Shown here piece by piece: positions 50,699 through 60,700 of a DNA stretch of 64,000 nucleotides. The notes beneath the pieces were generated by a model. The model made no database searches. It was given only the letters and a program-made list of their open reading frames with translations, and had not been told where the DNA came from. Source of the DNA: Hydractinia symbiolongicarpus (Eukaryota; Cnidaria; Hydrozoa; Anthoathecata; Hydractiniidae); NCBI RefSeq assembly GCF_029227915.1, contig NC_079877.1, positions 23,397,851 to 23,461,850 on the forward strand, written 5' to 3'. The position numbers and the translations under genes are program-made. The first letter of the stretch is position 1; each line of letters opens with the position of its first letter.

Positions 50699-52136
50699 TC
50701 AAAAAAGAAGCTTGCCAATGTCAAATTTCTCTTTTTTTGTCGGTTTCGGTATTCCTGTTGGTGCTGTTATTGTAGGAGCTGTCAATAAACAGAAATATAA
50801 AATCATTTATTAACAAGTAAGTTATTTCGCTAAAATATTTCTTAATTACATCAAAACATAATATTTAAAGCTCATTGACAAAATATACACCTACTTCTGA
50901 ATTTTGCGGTAATTAAACGGCATTTCATTTTGGGGGGCACCTACACATATAAGGGAAGTTTGATCATTTACTGGAACTAGCGATGGGGGCTTCTTAAAAC
51001 CATAACTTTTCACCTTTTTAGAGAACTTCTTCTTTCCAAAAATTCGATTAAAAAGTTTACCTATCATCCGCTTTTGTATAAGTTTAATGTGAGAAACTTT
51101 ATTTTAGGGCATCTTAAATTTTAAAAGCCTTGTGTTTATTTACCACAAAATGGATACAGAGGGAGGTGTAAAATTAACAATTTTTGTACACATCAAGATC
51201 TCATTTGTATCTAGGCAGACAGAATATGAGCGATTTTCTTGTATAAATGTAAGGATTATTTGCGTACCTAGAACCATTTTAATTGAAATGATTGCGTCTC
51301 TCGTCTCAAGTGGATTGTAGAAAATCGCTTGCAACTTGAAAGATAATGTTTCATTGTACTTGACATTTCTTAATGTCAAAACATAATCAGAAGATTTAAA
51401 TGTTGAAGAAATTCTGTCACCAAACAGGGCTCTGCCTGCTGGTTGTAACACTGGTGACACTGCGCTTAATATCGCATTTCTTTCGTCTGGTAGAACGTAA
51501 ATGTCTAAGCCAACTAAGTACTGGCCCGCATTAAAACGTATTTTCCATTGAAGCTGTAGGGTAGTGTTGAAAAAAGCTATCACGTCAGAGGTAGTTGCAG
51601 TTACGTCACCAGTGGACACTGTTAAAAAAAGGTTAATAAATAAGCAAATCTCGTACGATATATATTATACTTCGTGGATATTTTAATACCATTATTACCA
51701 TCACGCATTCTTACGTATTCACCATATGGGAACACTTAGCTATTAGCTGTTAGAATTTATTGCCATGTCTACTCCATAAAATAAGAAGCCTATCGAATTA
51801 AAATAAAATAGATAATTTCTGAAAGTGAACAATTTTTGAATTATTCAAGTTACACTATCTAAAATTTCTGAATATTAAGTAAGTAGAATGGAGAAAATGG
51901 TTCCCTTCGGCCACATAATGAGTTTAGAAATTGAGCTTAAGGTAATTGCAAAGTTGAAGGTGCTCTCGACCAAGTGACTTCCTTGTTGGATTTTTTTCTT
52001 TTTTTTTTTCTTTTACAGAAAGGTTACGTAATAGAAAATGTTGAATAAGTATCAATACCAATTAACATGAAAGAAAGTAATAGAATAAATTACCTAGTCC
52101 AAAAGCGCAAAGAGTTAAAACCAGTTGCAACATCAT
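50699..52136 (-). CDS. Alr-like Ig-domain protein, short form without a transmembrane segment
   Basis: Exon 1 (52136-52094) encodes a signal peptide starting MMLQLVLTLCAFG. Exon 2 (51618-51268) encodes a V-set-like Ig fold: LQLQWK (strand C with its Trp), GLDIYVLP, FGDRISSTF and VLTLRNVKYNETLSF. The canonical B- and F-strand cysteines are absent, as reported for Hydractinia Alr ectodomains. All junctions are phase 1, as usual for Ig exons: CTAG|GTAATT, TTAACAG|TG, CTAG|GTACGC. A possible exon 3 (50778-50699, after TTATTGACAG) adds APTITAPTGIPKPTKKEKF, about 25 residues in all, and a stop. The prediction is a secreted one-domain protein, or a truncated gene whose membrane and tail exons were lost. 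It is head-to-head with the plus-strand Alr-like gene 2.6 kb away. Exon 3 is the least certain part. Confidence 0.6.
50891..51067 (-). CDS. Small basic ORF within intron 2 of the short Alr-like gene
   Basis: A 58-codon ATG-led frame (MIGKLFNRIFGKKKFSKKVK at its start, Pro- and Asn-containing second half) lies between the Ig exon and the putative last exon, same strand. Its composition resembles a cytoplasmic tail. I could not join it to the Ig exon in phase. It could be a remnant tail exon or chance. Confidence 0.2.
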   Translation of the reverse strand: MIGKLFNRIFGKKKFSKKVKSYGFKKPPSLVPVNDQTSLICVGAPQNEMPFNYRKIQK

Positions 52137-52702
52137 TATTGATTATGCGGTCTAAAAGTGGAATATGTACCGTACAACACGGTTATTTTACATTTTTATA
52201 TATTTAACACTTAATCCGCCGAATATTCTTAGTTTCCATTGTGATAGTACGACATAACAACGATATGCTTCAGCAAAGCATCCAATTACAATCTTACATC
52301 ATTGACGCCTTATTTTTAGGAGTTATTTCTTGACAGCATAGGCATGTTACACTTATTTTCCTGCTAAGACTAGAAAATTAGCAAATCAGAAACAAGATCT
52401 AATGTTGTTGTTGAAATGTACTTGGAAATGCTTGGAAAATTAGAAAGGTTATCACCTCACTCTTTTTTAGTCTAAATAATTTAAAAAAATTTTATACAAG
52501 AATTTTAGGCTGCATGACCACCAAAGCATGCCCTGCAAGAAATAAAGGAGCTTTGTGAGAGAAACCTCTTAGGATGTTTTCATCAACTTTATTCAAGCAA
52601 AAACAGCTACATCCTTGGTGATAGACTAACAATTAACACAAGACAAGTGAGCAAATGTAAAGATACAATAAGTAAACTAACAACAAAAATAGATAAACAT
52701 AG

Positions 52703-53316
52703 GGTCTGTGTACACGTAAAATCTCATTCCGGGATTTTCGTCCCAGGACGAGTCCCACCCCCTATGCTCTACTAAAAGAGAATTTCATCACGGGATGAAT
52801 TAATTCCTGCCCTAAAGACAGGGATGAACATAATTTTAAATATAAGAGCTATAAAAACATTTCGTTCTTTCTCTTTGTGATGAAAGACAAAGCAAAGAAA
52901 ACACTTGAATTAAAAAATATATATATATATTTAAAAAAAGTATATATATTCTTCAAGTTTTTTATTTTATTTTAATGAACAGTTAAAGCGCATTTCATCT
53001 TAAACCTATATCAGTTTGTTCGAACATTACTCGATAATTATTTATGGTTCTAATTTTTTTTTTGTGTCAGGTGCCATCGTTCTGCGTTTCTCGTTTGACT
53101 TTTGTACTCACAAACTAAAAAATAGTCACTTTGAATTATCATACGCAAAGTTAACAAAATTAATGTTTTATGCCGGGACGAGATCACCCATCCCGGAATG
53201 AAAATGTGCTGATTTCATCCTGGAATGAGGCTCACGTGTAAACACTTTTCGTTTTATACCGGGACGAATTCCATCCTGCGACAAGTTTCATCCCGCCTAC
53301 ATGTACACGTGGTCAG
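52703..53316. mobile_element. MITE with GTGTACACGT-type ends
   Basis: The left end GGTCTGTGTACACGT and the right end (inverse CTGACCACGTGTACATGT) form imperfect terminal repeats. Inside each end lie inverted TCATCCCGGGATGA-like blocks (CATTCCGGGATTTTCGTCCC on the left; ATCCCGGAATG and GGGACGAATTCCATCC on the right). No coding capacity. It sits between the two divergent Alr-like genes. The superfamily is not established. Confidence 0.55.
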
Positions 53317-54784
53317 AGGGTGGGACTTTCCTTTGTTGAAAATGTTTTCCTTCTTTATTATTACCACCTACAGAGTATCCATTGCATTTTTGTTGACAAA
53401 AAAATTCGTTTGTCTGTTTGCACAACAAGAAGAAAATCATTAACTTCTTCCATAGGTCGTGCGGAGCGAGTGAATGTATTTAGAATGATGTGACATATAA
53501 GCTGACCATAGTTTAAAGTAAATATAATGTCTATTTCTTAACCCGTCCAAAAATGTTTTTACAAAATAACAAAATAACAACACAAAGTCGTATTAATACA
53601 TCGAAAGTTTCTGGCAGCATCTTTAAATTTTTTTTGTACTTTTAGCGTTCTTACGTTACACTGGTGAGAAAGAAAGGAAATTTGTTAACAAAAGTTGTAC
53701 CAAAACAACAAAGATCGAATTACAAAAAAAACAACTATTTATATTTTTATGATAGTAACAACAATATATATGGAAAGTGACACCAGTCTCCTGTATGTCT
53801 GTGCACAAGAAAAAAGTCGTGCTAAGGGAAGATCAAATTAGAAATGCGTTGTATATTTAACGACTTTTTAAAGACAGGCGAATTTCAGTGTAATTTTCCA
53901 CGGGTTAACGAATATTGAAAGGTCTTCAGTTGAATTACGCAATTAAAATGTAATAGACTCACTTTGTTGTTAAAGCTTGGGAGCGCTGCGCGCAGATATT
54001 CAATAGTTAACATCATTTTTTTACGCAGAGAAACAAAAGTTGCCTCCCACCCTCCCCTGTTATATTTGTGATTCTCTGAAGAAAAATAACATGACAATAA
54101 GCACATCACACTGTTCGTCTACGCTGCTATCCCTTCTGTTTGGAAATCTTGTATTAAAAATTATTATAACAGTGACTGCATGCCCAGGCAACACCCTTTT
54201 ATCTGTGCAAACTTGTATGTTATGCTGTAACCACTTTAATCATCCATTATGTATTTTTTCGTTGGTAGCATTGTAAGTGTGCCGTTTCCAGTGCTACTAC
54301 CTACAATCGTTGCCAAAAGTTGAGACAAATGCAAAAACTGACCATTAGTAGGAAAAGTAATAGATACCTATTACTTTTCCCATACTACTTGGATTAGCTA
54401 AAAAAGATTCTTCTCGTCACATGTTTGTATCTATGCCCATTTCCCTTTAAATAGCCTAGGATAAAAATTGGATCAGGCAAACGCTAACCACATAATAAAT
54501 AATAAGCGAAAAGAACGCATGGGAACAAGATTTATTGGAGCCAATGTTCTGATAAACTTGATTTTAAACAGAAAGTCTCATATCCTAATATTTTGATAAG
54601 TTTTAGTTTCCATAAAACGTTTTCTAAATTGAAACTTTATGATGCTTTTACGTTTGTAGAAAGATACATTCCACACAAAGTTTCAGTTTGCATTGATAAA
54701 AAAACCCATTAAATCAACAATATCACATGATTATAATAAGAGACTTAAAAAACCTCATAAAACACAAAAACAAATGTAGCAGCC
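53317..54784. other. Intergenic region, probably with the plus-strand Alr-like promoter
   Basis: No supported gene. The frames at 53885-54109 and 54040-54276 overlap on opposite strands and show no domain. A promoter would be expected just left of 54785, but no clear TATA or initiator stands out from the AT-rich background. Confidence 0.3.
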
Positions 54785-57700
54785 ATGAACGCAAGAAGAA
54801 ACACGATGAAGAAATATCTCTGTCAAATTTTATTCGCGTTGCTTTTATTGTCTTCTCTTAAATGTGTCTCCGGTGAGTTGTGTTGTTTTTCTTAAATGGA
54901 GAATCAACTTAAATAAGTGTTCGATAGCAATAAAGCAGAATCTGATATTTGACTGTTTATTTTTCCCGTGTTAAATACTACGCTTATGTTTTTGAGAAAG
55001 TAAAATATGTTTGGCCAGGACTGATTTTAGTTCTAAAAAGGAAAAAAAATGGGGAAAACTGTCGTTAGATTTTGTGTGTCTGAAAGCAAGATTATTCGGT
55101 TTCACATTAAAAAACTAAGCATATGTGTTTGCGTGCTCGTAAACCATCCTGCACATAGCTGCACTACAACTGCAATGCAATGCAGACCTACATATTGTAT
55201 TGAGACAAATGGAATGCGCACTCATAGCAAAAAAACCCTTTATCTCGTAATATTCTTTTTGATTTTTCACAATAATGTGTCTACTTAGACACAAATTCAA
55301 GGAAATAGCTCTGACATATTTTTTTTTTTTTTTTACTTTTTAAAATACACCCATATCAACAAATGTTTTACCTTGGAGTCATGTGTTTTGCTTTTACTGT
55401 CACAATCAAAATAGTAGTTGTAAAGTTCATAAACTGATCCTACATGATGTGTGTAATGTATTTTCCCGTAGTAACAGCGTAGTGATTTTTGTTCTTTCTA
55501 TACATTTGGTTAAAAAAAGTTGAAAAATTCATCCCTTATTTTTTTAGTAAGAGCTTCAGAAATTGCTTGTGTTGTTGCATATTCATAATGTCTAAAATTC
55601 AGTATAAGTTATGCAAATTAAATATAACGCTGAAAAAGGGTTCGGGTAAATATAACTAAGCTTTCTTAGACGCTGTGTCACAATCCTTTATTTTTTAATT
55701 AAAACTTTTAACAAAGTTGCGTCAAAAAGACGTTTAGTCCAGTCGTTAAGTGTTTTGACCTGGAAAAAAATGATATAGAGCTGAAACTTGGCACACTTAC
55801 TCCTTTTAATATGTAGATTACCAGAAAAAAAAGCCCCATCGATAGCATTTGTAGAAAATGAGATATGCGCCATTTTTAAAAATGGTGGATTTCCAAATTT
55901 TTCAGAAAACGAAAGCTGGTAAATTCGAAAACTAATTAAACTATTGAAAAGAACTTTCGATTTGGAACAAAAAATATTATTACATCGACTTACAAAAATC
56001 ATTAATTGTGGGGGGGGGGGGGGGGGGGGGGTTAGGTAATTTTCTGAAGAAAAAAAAAATTAGAAAGAACCCGACAATGCATACAGTTATTTTCTAATTT
56101 ATCAATGCTAGATATTTAGATCTATTTTTAGTTTTTTTTCAGTTATTTTACTTATAAAAGGTCAGAAAAGAAGTTTGCTTTATTTATATCCCAGACCATT
56201 CGAATCACAAGTTTAGAATTTATCGAATTCCAGTTTCGAATGTTTCGTTTATTTAGTGATTAAGATAGTTGGTAAAAGACTGTGCACGTAGAAAACGGAA
56301 GAATTGATAGATAAGAATAGAATATAAAAGAATAGTTTTGTAAATAGAAAACTGAAAAGTATAGATGGAACAATGGCTTCAAACATGGAATCTTCATACA
56401 CGTCAGTCTGGTAGATATAATTATTCTATTATTGCATGATATGAAAGAATTGATTGAAAGTGAAATCAATCCTGGCGACAAGTATCCGTCTTTTTTTTAT
56501 AAGATTTCTTAAATTATCTCAGAAGCGAGGATGAGGTGTTCTTAATATTTTCTTCACTTCGACCTGCGTAAACATTGAATTCTCATTAGAAAAGATTCAA
56601 AAAAAAGAAACTTTGGACATACGAGCCTCGTGATTTTCTAAACATTTTGGTTTTTTTTAAAAGAAGCCGAAACAAACAACAAAAAAAGCCGTTGTAACAG
56701 TTGCCGATGATACCGATGTCGCAATGATGCTTCTATACCATTGGCAAGAACATCATGGAGATGTTTACTTCTTTCAAGAGAGGTTGGATAAAGCCTGGAA
56801 CATGAAAGTTGTCTGTCAGAAATGGAACCCTATCCGACAGCATATTCTTTTTGTACATTCGTTTTCCGGCTGTGATACAACATCGGCACCTTTTGGAAAG
56901 GGAAAAAATAACTTGCTGTCATTGGTCATAAAGAACAAAACATTGCAGATTGTCTCAGACACAATGGGTGATGTTTGGGCAGACAACAGAGATGTCGAAG
57001 AAGCTGCCATCAAAGCGTTTCAAATCATTTATGGTGGTAACGACTTGACTGATTTATGCAAACTTAGGTGAGTTTCTTATATAATATAACATTTATTCAC
57101 AATACAAAAAGGTTCTCTTCATTTAGTATAATCTCAAAGTGCATTTTTGCAGATACCGGAAATATCTCGATATGTGTTGGAAAGGAAAAATTGATCCTGA
57201 AAAGATGCCACCTACGGAAAGTGCTGCTATTCTACACGGTTTTCGAGTTCATCTACAGATAATGAATTGGAAGATATTAGAGGAAGAAGAGGTATAAATT
57301 TTAAACCACACAAGTGTACAAGCAATGTCAGTTAAAGTAGCAATTTCTCAATTTTTATAACAATCTATTGTCTTATAGCTTAAGCAAATTGATCCAAGCA
57401 AATGGGGCTGGAAAATTAAAAATTCTCAAATGATGCCAATAAAGACAGATAAACAAGTCGCCCCTGATAGCCTCCTAAAAATCATTAAATGCAACTGCAA
57501 GGCTACTTCGAAGTCACCCTGTTCAACAAATTGTGTTCATGCAGAAAACATGGTCTGAGCTGTATGCAGTCTTGTGGAAAATGTCACGGTGAAACATGTG
57601 AAAATAAAGAGGTCCGCTCTCTATAATTCTTCATTTTTAAAGGCAAATCTCTTATAAGGAGTCAGTTCAGCAAAAAAGCCAGCCTTTATCTTATTAATCA

Positions 57701-60700
57701 CTTTTTTTTAGGTATTCGATGGTGATAGTAACGTCGAAGATGATTTGGAAGATGAAGAAGAGAATAGAAACATTTTTGATATATTTGATGCATTTTGATT
57801 TTACATAATTTGTATACAAATATTTACTTTTTTAAGATGAAAACTATTAAAGAAAGTCCATGACTTTAAAAATATTGATTTTTGAGAGTTGGGTTGATAA
57901 TACTTTTTGTTCTAAATTGACTGGTTCTCGAATTGACCAACTTTCGTTTTCTCGAAAATTTGGAAATCCACCATTTTTAAAAATGGCGCATATCTCATTT
58001 TCTACAAATGCTATCGATGGGGCTTTTTTTTCTGGTAATCTACATATTAAAAGGAGTAAGTGTGCCAAGTTTCAGCTCTATATCATTTTTTTCCAGGTCA
58101 GTGTGTTTTTTTTACTTTAACGACTGGACTAGTTCTCTATATATTAATACTAGTCGTCAACCCGTAGAAATATCCACGGGATCGCCAGTCCTTTATATAT
58201 TGCATTTCGTGTTTTCGTAACAGACAGACAAACAGACAGACGACGGTTATTATTATAGAAACCAGTCTTTGCCCGTGAAATGTCCACGGGATCTCCTGTC
58301 CTTTATATATCGTATTTCTGTAACTCGTTTTTGCCTCCCGCACAGACAGACGGTATACGGATAGCTATTATTAAAGAGACTAGTCGTTAACCCGTAGAAA
58401 AATCCACGGAGTCACCTGTCCTTTATATACCGCATTTCGAGTTTCCGTAACAGGACGCGCCCTTCGCAGTCACACTGACAGAGGACGGCAATTAATAAAA
58501 AGACGCCATCGTAATTTTTTCATCGTTTTTATTGGAAATTAGTAACACTCCTATGCGAATATGCGACATTGTGTACAAGTGCTTGGCATATTAGCCGCGA
58601 AGCATATTATGTTGTGTGCGCTTCACTTGATTTATGACTTACTGCATGTCTGTACTAAAGCGCTCCACCTAGACATGTGGCACAGTTTACGGCTCTTATT
58701 AAGTACTTCTCCGGTCGTTCAACTTCGGGTCACATAGATACTGTGACTTCATTTAAATGTGGGGCGGAGTCTACGGTTCTTATAAATCGTTCCACTAAAT
58801 GTTGAACGCCCGTAACATAGTTACTTGTGACATAACCCTGCGCTTTGTCGCCGCATCCAACAGCTAGTATTATATTAACACCCGTATTCTGTTCACAATT
58901 TGTGCTAAATAAGTCGAATATTTCTATAATTCGAACAAGTGCTCAGTTACTGTCAATTTTCCATAAGAAAAAATTTCTACAATTCGAATTTCTCTAATTT
59001 GAAACTTTCTATAATCCAAACAATTTTTCAGTCCCTTCAGCACGATTTCTGCCCTAATTCAAATTTTAGAGTGTAAACAGGGCTTTAACAAATTCAATTT
59101 GTCCACCTGAGAAAAGAACTTGATGATGCAACTCATATTGTCGAAAGAGATCGTCTCTCCCATGTAAAACAATCAAATATTCAACAGTTTTTTAAATAGA
59201 CTATATGAAAAAAAAAGATTAAATGAAACTTGAATTTTTTTTTTTGATTTTTAAATAACGTAATTTCTCTCTGTAATTCGAATTTTTACTCTTTGAAGCT
59301 GAAAGTTCGAATTACAGAGACTTTCTATGATTCGAACCTCTCTATAAATTAAACAAAAATCCCCCCTATGGGAATTCGAATTAGGGAGAGCCAACTGTAT
59401 ACACGATATGGCGATAGGCCAGCTAATATGAGGATTTAAATATACATGACGGGTGAACCCGTTGATTTATACAAGGCCTTTTTTGGAAAAAAGTCCTACG
59501 ACGGAGATCTTTAGATAACAAAACGTTTAACCACCATCGTTAAAACCGTATTTTGTTGTTTAATTTATGCAAGCACTTTATAGTTCTTGACTCTCAATTT
59601 ATTAAAATCTTTTAGGATTCACTGGTAATGTCACAGCAATATCTAATTCTATGACAGCTAAACTTAATAGCACGGTCGTGTTGCAATGGAAACTATTTAA
59701 TTCTCTCAGAATGTACCTCAGAATGGACAAGATTCGTCTGTTATTGTATGCAGTACCAAATTTAGTAGAACCGTTAATCATAGTTAGATATTACAGATTT
59801 GGCGTGGTTGAGATACTAAATGCTTCTATTGAGATGTTTGGCAACAGAATTTCTGCTACATATAACGGTTCAATGTTTACTGTGTTGTTAAACAAAGTTG
59901 TGTACACGGATTCCCACAAGTACTTACTACGTGTAATGGACTACTATTATCGGTTACAAAGCACTGTAACTCTCAATGTTACAGGTTAGTAATTTTCATA
60001 TTAAAAGATGGGTGTGATTAGGCCCATCATCCATACATAATACCTTAATAGAATATATAAGTCAACCCAAGATGGTTTAAAGAAAGAAGTACTTGCTATA
60101 GAATAATTTTATTGATAACGGAGCTTTTAGGGGCTCCTTTTTTCTACAAGATGTTTCTAATAGAAATGGTGGAGAAATTACCAATTTTCAACTGTTAACA
60201 ATTACTAATTTAGAAGGGTATATAAAAATATCATCCTTTTCTTACCCCGAATAGTGTTGAGATTGCTAGCTTAATATTTGGTTTGTGTAGTAGATTGCAG
60301 ATATCAACTGTAATATAATGTATAGGTGGTCCAGATGATTGCGGTGATTCCTTAAAATCAATGTACAATGTCGAAGAATTTGAAAAATTATTAGTCACGA
60401 AGGAAATTTGTGGTCATCCGAAACCAACAGTAAGATGGAAATTTCAAAGAAATAGATTTTATTCTCCATCAGCGTCCTCACAGTTAATCAATAATTCAAC
60501 AAGGCTGTACAGATATTCCTTCGAGTGGAGGAATATCACCCGTGCAAATTGTGGAAGAAAGTTACTGTTCAGTGCAAGCGGGTACGGCGAATCACTTAGT
60601 GAAAACGCATGTCATTAAATGTAGTATGTAAGTTGATTTTATAATACAGTAACGCAATGGCAGCCTTAATTAGTATTACCGTTTTAAAAGTAATTCAAAC

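Larger units (their letters stand above)
55735..58131. mobile_element. 2.4 kb inverted-repeat element carrying a PIN-like/CXC gene fragment
   Basis: Both ends read TAGTCCAGTCGTTAA inwards (55735-55749 and the inverse at 58117-58131). After a short variable stretch, 55756-55895 and 57961-58100 are inverse copies identical over about 140 bp, with weaker similarity extending to roughly 240 bp. GTT immediately flanks both outer ends (55732-55734, 58132-58134), a possible 3-bp target duplication that could also be chance. Between the arms lies a 5'-truncated multi-exon gene. No transposase is readable, so it is non-autonomous and may have captured a gene fragment. It lies in intron 1 of the plus-strand Alr-like gene. 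Confidence 0.75.

Noticed and set aside
55688-56002. Similar proteins in both arms (55688-56002 minus, 57860-58120 plus) as a duplicated gene
   Set aside because: The shared peptide is just the translation of the inverted repeat arms; there is no domain and no conservation beyond the arm boundaries.
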